A stretch of DNA of 64,000 bases from Amazonocrinis nigriterrae CENA67 (lineage in GTDB: Bacteria; Cyanobacteriota; Cyanobacteriia; Cyanobacteriales; Nostocaceae), in NCBI RefSeq assembly GCF_016056305.1, contig NZ_JAECZC010000015.1, positions 1 to 64,000 on the forward strand, in the 5' to 3' direction. Below the pieces are notes generated by a model. It was given only the letters and a program-made list of their open reading frames with translations, ran no database searches and was not told the DNA's origin. How positions within the stretch are numbered: position 1 is the stretch's first letter; each line of letters opens with the position of its first letter. Of the stretch, positions 53,388-63,005 are shown piece after piece. A program made the translations under genes and the position numbers.

Positions 53388-54657
53388 TCTAGGCAAAGCG
53401 TATCATGATGCTACCAAGCATTCTTACTTATCAGTGCAGATGAATCCTAATTATGTAGATGCATCAACTCAACCGTCTACATTTAAAGTTTATCCCAAAT
53501 TTTATAGACGTGTGCAATTAAATGTCAATAATCCAGTGCATTCTTTTATCTGGTTGACTAGTGCTATCACCCTTGAGAAAGTATATAAGGATGTGCCTTA
53601 TAAACTCCGTGTAAATCCCTCAGCAGGCGCTCTTTATCCCACAGAAGTTTATGTACAGGTTCGCGGAGTGCATGGAATGGTAGATGGTGTATATCATCTA
53701 GAAGTTGAGAATAATTGTCTAACACTAATCTATGAATTAATTGATGATGGGTTAGAGAGTTACATTATACCGACCAAATGTATCAGCGGATTCATTTTTT
53801 TAATTAGTTGCGTTTATTATAGGTCTAGTTGGAAATATCAAGACAGAAGCCTGAGATATTGCTTTTTGGATAGCGGACACCATTTAGGTGCTATTGCTGC
53901 ATCAGCATATCTTCATAGCAAGGATATACAGTTAATTTTCGACTTCGATAAACTTGCTCTCAATACAGATTTAGGTTTTGAGAATAAAGAGTTTATTACA
54001 GCTTGTGCAATTTCGGGAAAAGCGCAAGAGAAGCAAACGAGACGCTTAAGGCTGAAGGTGCCTTTTGTCTGCGCTACTGATTATTTTGAAGCGAATCAAT
54101 TTATTGAAACTAGCTACAAAGCAACAGCAGTACAGCAGAGTTACCAACAGCAACTCAAGCAGCCTCAGTTGAAATTTGATCGAGATAAATTCTATCAGAC
54201 TATTTTCAACAGACGTTCATGTAGACGTTTCCGGAAAAAGTGTATTTCTCAAGAAGAATATTTATATATATGGCAGCAACTTGAGCAGCCATTACCGACT
54301 GAGAACTATGAGGAAATAGAAATTTACTCGGTTGTGCATCGAGTAGAGGGGATGTCACCAGGGTTATATAAAGGTAAGCATCTGCTGAAGGCTGGTGATT
54401 TCAGTGAGCAGACAGGTTACTTATGCATAAATCAAGCTATAGCGAGAGATTGTGCTGTAACTTTGTTTTTTGTGTCTGACTATAAAAGTTATCAAACTGC
54501 TATGCAAATAGCCGGTTTTATCGGACAAAGAGTTTATCTGGGTAGCAACTATATGGCAATTCAATGTAGTGCAATTGGTGCTTATTATGATGACGAAACT
54601 CAAAGATTCTTAGAAACAACTAAAGATGTTCTCTATGCAATGGCAATTGGAAATTAA
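53371..54657 (+). CDS. SagB/ThcOx-like nitroreductase-family protein
   Basis: A 428-residue protein with two half-domains of the nitroreductase fold. The N-terminal half includes LRVNPSAGALYPTEVYVQVR and DSGHHLGAIAASAYL; the C-terminal half begins FYQTIFNRRSCRRF and has GFIGQRVYLGSNYMAIQCSAIGAYYDDE. Such proteins bind FMN; SagB forms oxidise azoline rings in peptides, but no precursor peptide or cyclodehydratase is adjacent. Its role is unknown. Confidence 0.85.
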   Translation: MLQKNNLGKAYHDATKHSYLSVQMNPNYVDASTQPSTFKVYPKFYRRVQLNVNNPVHSFIWLTSAITLEKVYKDVPYKLRVNPSAGALYPTEVYVQVRGVHGMVDGVYHLEVENNCLTLIYELIDDGLESYIIPTKCISGFIFLISCVYYRSSWKYQDRSLRYCFLDSGHHLGAIAASAYLHSKDIQLIFDFDKLALNTDLGFENKEFITACAISGKAQEKQTRRLRLKVPFVCATDYFEANQFIETSYKATAVQQSYQQQLKQPQLKFDRDKFYQTIFNRRSCRRFRKKCISQEEYLYIWQQLEQPLPTENYEEIEIYSVVHRVEGMSPGLYKGKHLLKAGDFSEQTGYLCINQAIARDCAVTLFFVSDYKSYQTAMQIAGFIGQRVYLGSNYMAIQCSAIGAYYDDETQRFLETTKDVLYAMAIGN

Positions 54658-54674
54658 GTAGTAAGGTAAGAACG

Positions 54675-55052
54675 ATGGCTAGAAGAAAGTATTCATTTAA
54701 TGGTAACGAATTTCATCCAATGCAGCCGACATCGGCAGATATTATTTTGCGGCAGCAACTAGAGTATTCTATTAGTAAGTACTTTTACGAAGCTTGCGAT
54801 CGCACAATTCAAAATCTTTTATCTACTTGTCGGTGGTACGTGACAACCCACGCTAGCGCCATGACATTAGTAATTGAATGTCCCGACCAAGTTACTAACT
54901 GGCGTGTCTTACAAAAAATTGTGCCGATGGGGACATTACTCAACAAAATTGTCACCAGTGCTAAAATTCGCGTCTGTCCTCCAGAAGGTCAAGGTGTACC
55001 CTTTGAAATGAGAGTAGATGAACTCGCTGTTTACCGTGATATGGCTGGATAG
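54675..55052 (+). CDS. conserved hypothetical protein upstream of hupW
   Basis: A 125-residue protein (YSFNGNEFHPMQPTSADIILRQQLEYSISKYFYEACDRTIQNLL ... GTLLNKIVTSAKIRVCPPEGQGVPFEMRVDEL). No named domain is recognised. It starts 17 bp after the SagB-like gene and probably belongs to the same transcript (CBS-CP12, ankyrin, SagB-like). Confidence 0.8.
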   Translation: MARRKYSFNGNEFHPMQPTSADIILRQQLEYSISKYFYEACDRTIQNLLSTCRWYVTTHASAMTLVIECPDQVTNWRVLQKIVPMGTLLNKIVTSAKIRVCPPEGQGVPFEMRVDELAVYRDMAG

Positions 55053-55105
55053 GGAGATGAGGAAGATGAGGAAGATGAGGAAGATAAGGGAGAAATTGTC
55101 ACCCA
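55053..55105. repeat. GAAGATGAG tandem repeats
   Basis: Nine-base GATGAGGAA units directly after the stop of the 54675 gene, similar to the tract at the window start. Confidence 0.8.
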
Positions 55106-55161
55106 CATTCTGCACATCTCAAATCTCAAATCAATGAAAATAGAGTATCGATGTATTAATT

Positions 55162-55629
55162 TTAAACATTCTGTCTGATAATTGCAGCTACCTCTTCAAA
55201 AACCAGGTCAGCGGAATGTTTAACAACAGGGCTTAATTCTAGTCCCAAATCAAGATTTGCCGCTTCAATTAAATAAACTGTCACATCTTCGGGAAAGTCA
55301 TCCTGAAATATTTTGCGTCCAGCGGCTAAAGCGTTATCCCAACGAAAATCATGCAAGTTATAACTAGGTTCCGGCAAAGCTTCCAATTCTTTGCCTGGAA
55401 CTTTAAATATAGCACCCGGTTCTGAATTAGTTGAACTGGCATCAATAATTATTAATTGTTTGCTACCTCTAGCTTGAAACATCACTTCCATTCCTGCGGT
55501 GCCACAGTCATACACTCGCACATCAGGATGATGATTTTCGGCTAGATATTTTTGTAAGCGTTGGGCAATAATTACGCCTACAGCGTCGTCACTGCGGTTC
55601 AAATTTCCGCAACCGATAATTGTGAGCAT
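55162..55629 (-). CDS. hupW: uptake hydrogenase maturation endopeptidase
   Basis: HupW cleaves the C-terminus of HupL after Ni insertion. The 155-residue HycI/HyaD-like protease has IIGCGNLNRSDDAVGVIIAQRL (metal-binding Asp), YDCGTAGMEV and the typical LHDFRWDNALAAG block. hupSL lies 3.5 kb away on the same strand. Confidence 0.93.
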   Translation of the reverse strand: MLTIIGCGNLNRSDDAVGVIIAQRLQKYLAENHHPDVRVYDCGTAGMEVMFQARGSKQLIIIDASSTNSEPGAIFKVPGKELEALPEPSYNLHDFRWDNALAAGRKIFQDDFPEDVTVYLIEAANLDLGLELSPVVKHSADLVFEEVAAIIRQNV

Positions 55630-55725
55630 GACATGCTAAGGATTCTCTAAACTATAGAATGTAGTCACACTTATGGAATAAAACTGTATACTAAATACAT
55701 ATTCTTCAGGTAATTAGGAAGTTGG

Positions 55726-55902
55726 ATGCCTACCAACGCGCAATTGAAGGGTTTATATCGAATCTGTTACCAGTTAACATATCTAATATTTCAGCCTATT
55801 CACCTCATTTGCATTGACGATCGGACTCAAAATCTATATATACTGGCAGGGCAAAACGAGGAAATAGAGTTTGAAATTACTGTAAATGGGGAGGTGCTTT
55901 AA
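55726..55902 (+). CDS. 58-residue DUF6888-like protein
   Basis: A short frame MPTNAQLKGLYRICYQLTYL, then IFQPIHLICIDDRTQNLYIL and AGQNEEIEFEITVNGEVL. It resembles small cyanobacterial DUF6888-type proteins. The stop shares one base with the next ATG (TAATG), so the two genes are coupled. GGAAGTTGG lies upstream. Function unknown; a toxin-antitoxin-like role is only a guess. Confidence 0.75.
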   Translation: MPTNAQLKGLYRICYQLTYLIFQPIHLICIDDRTQNLYILAGQNEEIEFEITVNGEVL

Positions 55903-56108
55903 TGAGTCAAATTGATTACACTGCTATGTCTGATCAAGAGTTAAAAGAGTATTTCATAAAGCATCGAGAAGATAAAGTTGCACTTCAAGCTTATTTAGAA
56001 CGTCGTCGGGGACGAAGACTCGAAGTAATTACTACAATAGATGATCCTGAATTTGACAGTAAAATTCAAGCAGCTATTCGTCAGCAAATTAGTGATAAAC
56101 AAGGTTAA
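55902..56108 (+). CDS. 68-residue DUF6887-like protein
   Basis: Partner of the preceding gene (MSDQELKEYFIKHREDKVALQAYLERR, then DDPEFDSKIQAAIRQQISDK). Charged and helical. Such pairs are multiplied in cyanobacterial genomes. The preceding gene overlaps its start and holds GGGGAGG as ribosome binding site. Confidence 0.78.
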   Translation: MSQIDYTAMSDQELKEYFIKHREDKVALQAYLERRRGRRLEVITTIDDPEFDSKIQAAIRQQISDKQG

Positions 56109-56424
56109 GTAACAGACTTTGATTGCTAAATATCGATTTTATTATAGTTAGCTTAGAGGTTGTTTGAAAAGTCTAATTTATGACTTGTTTTACCGACTAG
56201 AAGTCGCAGCTACACATACAAAATCCACCTACCCTACCCTGCGAAAACACCTTCGGTGAACGGGTTCTGCGAAGCAGTACGTGGGTTAAAAACCCTTAAT
56301 GTTTTATTAGTCCGCGGAGGCGGACTTCGTTTGTGTAGTAGCGAATTCTATTCGCCCAATACCTCGACCGGAAAAACAATGATCATGTTAGATTTAACAT
56401 GTAACAAAACAGGTATTTTAAGTT
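56109..56424. repeat. spacer with dispersed repeats
   Basis: Holds CACCTTCGGTG and GTCCGCGGAGGCGGACTTCG palindromes with TAGCGAATTCTATTCGCCC, patterns that look like multicopy repeats of Nostoc genomes. No gene. Confidence 0.6.
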
Positions 56425-56631
56425 ATGAGCTTCAGTGATGTGGTAGAAGCAATCAAAGGTCTTTCATTTGAAGAAAAGCAAGAACTCCAACTTCTACTCA
56501 GACAGTATCTACGAGAAGAACGCCGAGAGGAAATATATGAAAACTTCAAAACAGCACAGCGAGAAGAACAAAACGGTGAGCTAAAGTTTCCGTCTAATAT
56601 TAACGAACTGAAACAATTAATAGAAGAGTAA
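56425..56631 (+). CDS. small antitoxin-like protein
   Basis: A 68-residue helical protein (MSFSDVVEAIKGLSFEEKQELQLLLRQYLREERREEIYENFK). The pattern resembles antitoxin-like ORFs of cyanobacteria. The next gene (56694) starts 62 bp downstream on the same strand; whether it is the partner is open. Confidence 0.65.
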   Translation: MSFSDVVEAIKGLSFEEKQELQLLLRQYLREERREEIYENFKTAQREEQNGELKFPSNINELKQLIEE

Positions 56632-56693
56632 TGCTAGAAGAATGTATTTAGTAAAAACTTCATGATACTTATTTTTATCTGTTATTATCAATC

Positions 56694-57413
56694 ATGGCAC
56701 ATAAACGAACTCTCAATAAAAAGCGTTTGACGAGAAAACAGGTTCAAGAATTGATTGAATCTGAAGGAAAACTGCACGAAGAGTTCACAAAGTTTTTTGA
56801 AGTAACTGATTCAACTGGATATAAGGATCAGCCCCTAGTCTATGAGTTACCTAATGACAAATTCTTATTTGTTTTTGATCCTAATGATCTTAGTACTCCT
56901 GCTAAAGGAGATATTTATCCAAAAGAATATTTTTTAAAATTTGTTCAACAGACACAAAAAATTAGAGAATATTGTGCCAATAATCGAGGTAATTCTGTTG
57001 CTCATTGGTATTATTACTCAAAATATAAGGTAGAACTCATAAATCACATTGATGAATTAATTCATGAGCTTGGAGAACAGCTACAAATTAATCATCGGCA
57101 GCTTGATTTCTCGTATATGAGTTTGGATATTATATCCAAAAAAGCTGAAGCTTATGGAATTAATGAAATACAAAGCAATTTATATGATAACTTAGTTGCT
57201 TATGTAGGTGAAATTCTGAAACATAGAAAAAATGGGCATTGGGCTATTAATAGTGATTCTATAGATATAAAATATCCATACATCAGTGCAGGTGTTGATG
57301 GTGTGATGATGCCAATTAATGTAATTTGGCTAGAAATAATTGATATTGAACCGATAGATTTACGAAAACAAACTGCTAATGAGGTACAACGTTTTTCATT
57401 ACGACAAACATAA
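56694..57413 (+). CDS. hypothetical protein
   Basis: A 239-residue protein I do not recognise. The start is basic (MAHKRTLNKKRLTRKQVQELIE), followed by helical regions and a C-terminal part rich in Ile and Asp (YPYISAGVDGVMMPINVIWLEIIDIEPIDL). The base composition is more AT-rich than its neighbours, which may indicate transfer. No ribosome binding site is clear. Confidence 0.65.
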   Translation: MAHKRTLNKKRLTRKQVQELIESEGKLHEEFTKFFEVTDSTGYKDQPLVYELPNDKFLFVFDPNDLSTPAKGDIYPKEYFLKFVQQTQKIREYCANNRGNSVAHWYYYSKYKVELINHIDELIHELGEQLQINHRQLDFSYMSLDIISKKAEAYGINEIQSNLYDNLVAYVGEILKHRKNGHWAINSDSIDIKYPYISAGVDGVMMPINVIWLEIIDIEPIDLRKQTANEVQRFSLRQT

Positions 57414-57546
57414 TTGCTACTATTTTAGATTTTAGATTGTGAAATTAGGGGCAGGTTCACCAAGCTCATCAATTAACAATTGATAATATTTTTAAACCCG
57501 CCCCTATCAGTTCTCGATTTTTTGAAAAATCAATATCTGGTAGAAA

Positions 57547-58005
57547 CTAAAACTCTACACCATGTTTTTTGGCGATTTCAACAAGTTTCTCACACTGATG
57601 TTGTGATGCTTGAGTTAATATTGCTTGTGCTTGTTCTGGCGTATTTCCATCTTTAGGGATTAAATACTTGACATAAAGTGATACAAAATCAGCAATGATC
57701 GCTAAACCAGATAACCCATGTTTGTCAGCTTCTTTACCAGCGATCGCAGCTACTAAACCTGCTTTAATTGGATCTGGTTTGACCTTCATAAACTGATCAA
57801 TAAGTTTAGGAACATATTCTGTTGGTGGTAAGTTATTTAACTTACTTGTTTCTGGAGTAAAATTACATCCTGCTGCTTTTGCCTGTTCTAAAACACACCA
57901 TTCAATAAATTCTTGTAGTGCTATTTCGGGAAGGCGAGGGAGATATTTATGTAGCGCTATATCAGACACAAGCTTACCTTGTAAATTTGAGCTTTTTGGA
58001 GACAA
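57547..58005 (-). CDS. hypothetical protein
   Basis: A 152-residue helical protein (LPEIALQEFIEWCVLEQAKAAG; IKAGLVAAIAGKEADKHGLSGLAIIADFVSLYVKYLIP). No family is recognised. The Ala/Gly-rich middle stretch could be a buried helix pair. It is a single gene. Confidence 0.65.
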   Translation of the reverse strand: MSPKSSNLQGKLVSDIALHKYLPRLPEIALQEFIEWCVLEQAKAAGCNFTPETSKLNNLPPTEYVPKLIDQFMKVKPDPIKAGLVAAIAGKEADKHGLSGLAIIADFVSLYVKYLIPKDGNTPEQAQAILTQASQHQCEKLVEIAKKHGVEF

Positions 58006-58156
58006 TAAGGCAAGCCTAACGCATCGTTTCTGAAAGTTTTAGTGTGTTACGCTACGGCTAATGCACTAGACAATAAATTAATTACTATCAAAACCTGTTG
58101 GTTGTGTATCAATTTGATCTTGTGCATGTAAAAAGCAACTTTTAAAGTGTTAAATT

Positions 58157-58555
58157 TCAGGAATTAGCTGCCCAAAGTAGGGAAATTTCGTACTTATTGA
58201 ACATTGAATCGGCACTTACAAGCGTCATATCTTCTATCTGTGCCTGTGCTATCAACATCCTATCAAAAGGATCTCGGTGATGCAGTGGTAATGCAGCTGC
58301 TCGTAAAGCATGAGGTGATGTAATTTCCAGCGATCGCATTCTCAATAGTGCCATCCTACTAGAAATATAACTGTCTAGGGGGTCTTCCAAGGGTAACTTG
58401 CCGATCGCTACTTTTATCCCTATTTCCCAAATACTGGCGACTGAGAGCCATAATTCATTGGTTTCATCAGCAATATGGGCGATTGCTACCTCATTCAAAT
58501 ACTCTGGTTGTGTAAACCACCATAACCAGCACTGCGTATCTAGCAACAGTTTCAC
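58157..58555 (-). CDS. PIN-domain toxin (VapC family)
   Basis: A 132-residue PIN ribonuclease. Acidic active-site residues are seen in LLLDTQCWLWW (Asp6), SIWEIGIK (Glu), HRDPFDRMLIAQA (Asp) and VSADSMF (Asp). The start overlaps the antitoxin gene by 4 bp (ATGA). It cleaves RNA in comparable systems. Confidence 0.92.
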   Translation of the reverse strand: MKLLLDTQCWLWWFTQPEYLNEVAIAHIADETNELWLSVASIWEIGIKVAIGKLPLEDPLDSYISSRMALLRMRSLEITSPHALRAAALPLHHRDPFDRMLIAQAQIEDMTLVSADSMFNKYEISLLWAANS

Positions 58556-58797
58556 TCTTCACCGCCCTCAAACGCTGCCAAAATCTCTTCTGGCAAAGGT
58601 GCGTTGAAATCATCTGGCACTACAAAACGCCCTCTATCTTGCCCTAGACTACTGAGTCGATTTGATGAAGAGCGAAATGGCACCAACTTGGCGATGGGAA
58701 CGCCTCGGTTAGAAATAATAATTTCTTCTCCCAGTTCTACGCGCGACAACAGCTTTGAGAGATTCGTTTTAGCTTGATGAATATTTACGGTTTCCAT
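58552..58797 (-). CDS. Phd/YefM-family antitoxin
   Basis: An 81-residue antitoxin (METVNIHQAKTNLSKLLSRVELGEEIIISNRGVPIAKLVPF) that would bind DNA by its N-terminal part and the VapC-like toxin by its C-terminus. It comes first in the two-gene operon. TTTAGTTTAGT repeats before its ATG may contain the operator. Confidence 0.92.
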   Translation of the reverse strand: METVNIHQAKTNLSKLLSRVELGEEIIISNRGVPIAKLVPFRSSSNRLSSLGQDRGRFVVPDDFNAPLPEEILAAFEGGEE

Positions 58798-59129
58798 AAA
58801 ATTAAACTAAGTCTATAAACTAAGTTTAGTTTAGTTATCATGGAGGTGCAAGGGCGATCGCTGTTGTTGGTGTATTGACAGTGGCAAATTTTTACAGCAC
58901 AAGCAAGAACTATTATTGAGTGTGGTGATATAAAATATACATCAGTATTTATACCAATAAAACCGAGGTCAGATAGAATATGTCCAACAATTTCAAATAT
59001 AGCCGTATTGCATTATCGCAACAGCTATCCCCCAGTAGGTTGGTCAGCTTCTATAGTTATAGTCATAAATTCTTCTCTTATGCCTTCGTTATTTCTAATG
59101 ACCGCACAATATCTAACAAGGTAAAAAAT
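58798..59129. other. intergenic region, no gene seen
   Basis: About 330 bp between the antitoxin gene and the hupL terminator. AT-rich, with one GGCGATCGCTG (HIP1) site. CTAAGTCTATAAACTAAGTT direct repeats at 58808-58834 lie by the antitoxin start. Confidence 0.5.
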
Positions 59130-59170
59130 ATAGCTAATGACTAACTAAAAAACAAGTAGGCATTAGCTAT
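59130..59170 (-). terminator. rho-independent terminator of hupSL
   Basis: Read on the minus strand, a perfect 10-bp stem ATAGCTAATG/CATTAGCTAT is followed by TATTTTTTACC. It begins 10 bp after the hupL stop. Confidence 0.8.
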
Positions 59171-59179
59171 TAATAACTT

Positions 59180-60775
59180 TTACGCAGTGCGAAAACGCGC
59201 TAATTCTTCGCCTGTCTTGGCATCGTGGGCGTGAACTGTACACACCAAACAAGAATCAAACGATCGCGCCACATGACCAACTTCTACAGGGTCGGTAGGA
59301 TCATAGATGGGTGTCCCCACTAACGCTTCTTCAATGGGGCCGCGTTTGCCTTCACCGTCACGGGGGCCGATATTCCAAGTACCAGGGGCAATCACTTGGT
59401 AATTCTTAATCTTACCGCCTTCGACTTCTACCCAGTGACACAAAGAACCCCGCGCTGCTTCGGTTGCACCCCAACCTTTACCATCCTTTTCTTGGGGTTT
59501 AATATACCAAGGATCGTTTAATTTGAACTCGCGCAAACAATGTTCAGCTTGCCGATATAACTTGACAAGTTCGTGAACTCGTGCTAGCTGACGCACATGA
59601 ATGTTAGCACCACCCATCCGCTTGAACACATCCAAAATCAAGCCGTCGTAGTGTTGCCAAGACTCTCCATGTTTACCACCAGCGACTAATTGACGTGCTA
59701 AAGGGCCAGCTTCCAAACGCCCGAAGTCTTTGTGTAGGACTGCACTTGCCCAAGAATAAGCGTTGTCAAAGTCTTTGGTATTGTTGGCGATGGGTTTAGT
59801 GGTGCGATCGCTTGGGTGCATATCCGCTGTGCCTTCATCGTACCAAGAATGTGTGGTATTCTCGCGGGTGAAGCTTTGATCCATCAAGGTATGAGTGTCG
59901 GTGAAACTGTCGTACACTCCACTTTTCATGATCATAGCGGCATTGCGTCCTTCAATGGTGGGCTTTTGATATTTATCCTCATGGGCTAAATATCCCCAAG
60001 TGACGTATTTACCAACACCGGCGCCATATCTATCTAAACCGATATCTAAACCCATGCGCCAATAAAAACCCAAATCGGAATCACGATGATTTATGTCTTC
60101 ATCTAGCCATGACATAAAATCATCATATGTCTGGATTTCTTCGTAGCGTTCTAAAGAACAACCTAACCACACTGGTTCTAACCAATTGGTGCGGAAATAT
60201 TCTAAAATCGCCCAAGCGCGGGTAATGTCTGTTAGGGTGGGGGCACACATGACGCCGCCGGGTACCATGTAGCTAGAATGAGGCCATTGTCCACCTAAAA
60301 GAGCATAAATTTCTACAGGTTTGGCAGAAATTGTGACACCTAATTCGTAAGATTTGCCAGTGAAAGCAGCAAAGCGCCTCACAGCTTCTTCATAGAAGCG
60401 ACTACTGCGGTAATTTTTATTAGTTAAATCAATGGCAAATAAACCATAAAAATAGCGAGGTATGCTTTGAATTGTTTCAACAATTTGACCTAAATTTCTC
60501 GCTAAAATTGCATTGCGTGGAACTTCTGTTCCCCAAGCTGTATCTAATGCCCACGATGCACAAGTCAGGTGAGAACCGCCACAAATACCGCAAATGCGGG
60601 GTGTGACAATTAATCCGGCTTGGGGGTCTTTGCCGCGTAAGATAACTTCAAATCCGCGAAAAAGTTCAGCATGTGTCCAAGCATTGACGACGTATCCATC
60701 TGCGATTTCCACACGCACATCTAAATCGCCTTCAACTCTACCAACGGGCGATATATCTAATGTTTGAATTGGCAT
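59180..60775 (-). CDS. hupL: uptake [NiFe]-hydrogenase large subunit
   Basis: HupL holds the NiFe site that oxidises hydrogen released by nitrogenase. The 531-residue product has the N-terminal Ni ligands RICGICGGSHLTCA and the C-terminal DSCLVCTVH, after which HupW would remove 16 residues (AHDAKTGEELARFRTA). The gene is continuous: no hupL excision element as in Anabaena PCC 7120. Confidence 0.97.
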   Translation of the reverse strand: MPIQTLDISPVGRVEGDLDVRVEIADGYVVNAWTHAELFRGFEVILRGKDPQAGLIVTPRICGICGGSHLTCASWALDTAWGTEVPRNAILARNLGQIVETIQSIPRYFYGLFAIDLTNKNYRSSRFYEEAVRRFAAFTGKSYELGVTISAKPVEIYALLGGQWPHSSYMVPGGVMCAPTLTDITRAWAILEYFRTNWLEPVWLGCSLERYEEIQTYDDFMSWLDEDINHRDSDLGFYWRMGLDIGLDRYGAGVGKYVTWGYLAHEDKYQKPTIEGRNAAMIMKSGVYDSFTDTHTLMDQSFTRENTTHSWYDEGTADMHPSDRTTKPIANNTKDFDNAYSWASAVLHKDFGRLEAGPLARQLVAGGKHGESWQHYDGLILDVFKRMGGANIHVRQLARVHELVKLYRQAEHCLREFKLNDPWYIKPQEKDGKGWGATEAARGSLCHWVEVEGGKIKNYQVIAPGTWNIGPRDGEGKRGPIEEALVGTPIYDPTDPVEVGHVARSFDSCLVCTVHAHDAKTGEELARFRTA

Positions 60776-60857
60776 ATTTGTTAGTTGTTAGTTGTTATTT
60801 GTTAGTTGTTAGTTGTCAGTAGTCAGTTGTTAGTTGCCACTGACCACTGACCACTGA
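60776..60857. repeat. tandem repeats between hupS and hupL
   Basis: GTTAGTT and CCACTGA heptamers fill the 82-bp spacer. Repeats at this place are known from Nostoc hupSL and may form a hairpin that couples the two genes. Confidence 0.85.
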
Positions 60858-61820
60858 CTAAACTGTAAAAAAGTCTTCTTCTGCCCAAGCTGGGGCTGCA
60901 TCTTTGGCAACCATTGTGAGTAAGGCGTAGTCTTTCTTTTTCACTCCTGGGGGTAATTCTTTGGGAACGCCCATCACTGTTTGAGTTTTAAATACGGTGC
61001 CGGGTTTGAGGTCAAAGAAGGGAAATTCTGGTTCTGTGCAACCTAAACAAGGCATTCCGGCGCGGGTTTTGGAGGAGACGCGGTTCCACAAAATGCGGTT
61101 GCAGGAGGAATGAGTCATGGGGCCGCGACACCCTAAGTCGTAGAATAAGCAACCTTTACGCTGACCAAATTCGGCGGTTGAGGCTTTGTAGGCAAAGTGG
61201 ACGTTGCGAGTACAACCTGTTTGGGTGTAGGTGTTGAAGAAGGTTTGGGGGCGATGTAGTTCGTCTAAGGCGATGTCGGCGATGCGTCCAGTGGCGATCG
61301 CTACTAATATCTGCGTAATCCAATCGGGATGTGCAGGACATCCAGGGATGTTAATCACTGGTAGTCCTGCTTGAGAAACGAAATCTTTGCCTAAAAAGCC
61401 GCCTTCAGTACGCTTGAGAAATTGCAATCCTTGTGATTCGCTGGGGTTTGGTGTCATGGCGGGGATTCCTCCCCATGTGGCACAGTCTCCCACGGCTACG
61501 ATAAATTTCGCAACTTTGGCAAGGTCTGTTAACCAATCTTTCATCGGGCGATCGGCAAACCGATTCCATTCGCCTGTGCCGTTGGGGGCGTTGACAACGC
61601 TACCTTCAAATACCAAAATATCGAGGGAAATTTTGCCCAATATGCAATTCCACAGCAGTGTTTGCAAGTTGTTGCCTAGTTCCAATCCCAAGGAGGGATG
61701 CCAAAGCACCTTAATACCAAAGTCGGCAATTAAATCACAGACTGTCGGTTCTTCGGCATTGAGAAATGACATGGTGTTACCTGAACAAGCACCACCTTGC
61801 AGCCAGAGTACGTTAGTCAT
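60858..61820 (-). CDS. hupS: uptake [NiFe]-hydrogenase small subunit
   Basis: HupS carries the three Fe-S clusters of the enzyme. The 320-residue product starts VLWLQGGACSGNTMSFLNAEEP (proximal cluster Cys) and has GDCATWGGIPA, NIPGCPAHPDW, and CRGPMTHSSCNRILWN with C-terminal CLGCTEPEFPFF. No Tat signal peptide precedes it, as usual for the cyanobacterial enzyme. Confidence 0.97.
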   Translation of the reverse strand: MTNVLWLQGGACSGNTMSFLNAEEPTVCDLIADFGIKVLWHPSLGLELGNNLQTLLWNCILGKISLDILVFEGSVVNAPNGTGEWNRFADRPMKDWLTDLAKVAKFIVAVGDCATWGGIPAMTPNPSESQGLQFLKRTEGGFLGKDFVSQAGLPVINIPGCPAHPDWITQILVAIATGRIADIALDELHRPQTFFNTYTQTGCTRNVHFAYKASTAEFGQRKGCLFYDLGCRGPMTHSSCNRILWNRVSSKTRAGMPCLGCTEPEFPFFDLKPGTVFKTQTVMGVPKELPPGVKKKDYALLTMVAKDAAPAWAEEDFFTV

Positions 61821-63005
61821 CAGCTACACATTTTTCTATTGTTTACCATGCATGATCTAGGTGATAAAGCTTGTAGAGTATCACCCGTTTATGAGTGTTT
61901 ATTTTTCAACATAAGGTATTTTTTGATTTATTTAAATTTAATTAAATATAAATTAATCTTTTTCCTAAATCTCAAGAAATAAATCAATAAGTAAAAAGGT
62001 TATACCAATTCCAAAAATATTTGCAAGATATAAATCGACTCTCCGGGGCGTACAGCTATACGCCCCTACCCATGTATCTGTATCAGTTATTTCGTGAAAT
62101 GGTATTACATCTACAACGAATTTTACTAAAAGACGTGATAGTTATAACAGACATGAATATTCTCTTGAAGGAAAAAAACTTGAAATTTCAATACACTCTT
62201 AACAAGATACGCGACTTACTTAAATAAGTCGCGTATCTGTGGCTTATTAACTGAACTCAGCCAAACTTAAATATTCACATTTTTATCAACTTTTATAAGC
62301 GAATCAGGTGTATCGCGTTGTTTGACCTTGTGAAATAATATCATTATTGTAATGATTGATCAAGTAGTATTATTTCCCTAGTTCATCCCAAAATTCTCGT
62401 GTAAATCCTGCTATTATTGCTGGAATTTATGCTTCGTCCAGTTCCTCTGAATTTACTAGTGCTGCTAATTACATAGTTTTTTTGTTCTTCCATAAATTTG
62501 TTCGCTTTAAGTTGATACCAGTGATAATAACATTAAATTTTTATTATTTTTCAGTAAAACTAAAATATCCTACCTTTCCTACTTTTCCCACTTTTCCTAC
62601 TTTGTTACTTAGTATTGTTGGAGAAAAGATATGGCGATTGGTAAAAAAAATATTAGGTACTTAAACTTGACATTAACATTGGCAATTCCACTCTAGATTT
62701 TTATCAATAGATTGTTTTATAGTCAAAAATTGATTCGCTTATTGGGGATGAGATAAACTCTTCTACTAATCCTCAGTCGCCCTTCGGGTGACGTTAGTTC
62801 CCATGATTGCATCTCACGTCACTTACTTGGCAAGACTGCGCTGGCTTACCAGTCACCAGTCTCAATTAGACAAAAAAGGGGAATTCCACTAAGGGACTCA
62901 AGCCTGCGTAAATGCTATAGCCCTTGATGAAGACGCGATCGCGTGTCTTGATTGATCGCGGGCGTTGATAGACTCAATTTTCCAACAGCTAGAGTTACGG
63001 TAATT
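61821..63005. other. 1.18-kb gene-poor region upstream of hupS and the TPR gene
   Basis: Contains the divergent promoters of hupS and, further on, of the TPR gene. A perfect 14-bp palindrome AGATACGCGACTTA/TAAGTCGCGTATCT lies at 62205-62238. CCTACTTTTCCCACTTTTCC repeats lie near 62570-62600 and a CGCCCTTCGGGTGACG palindrome near 62778. A possible 68-codon frame at 62021-62227 overlaps the palindrome and has no ribosome binding site. Confidence 0.5.

Noticed and set aside
62021-62227. 68-codon frame in the hupS upstream region
   Set aside because: It overlaps a perfect palindrome and lacks a ribosome binding site; hydrophobic and Lys-rich content fits AT-rich DNA.
62482-62664. 60-codon frame with FPTFPTFPT
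   Set aside because: The FPT iterations derive from CCTACTTTT-type repeats; no start signal.
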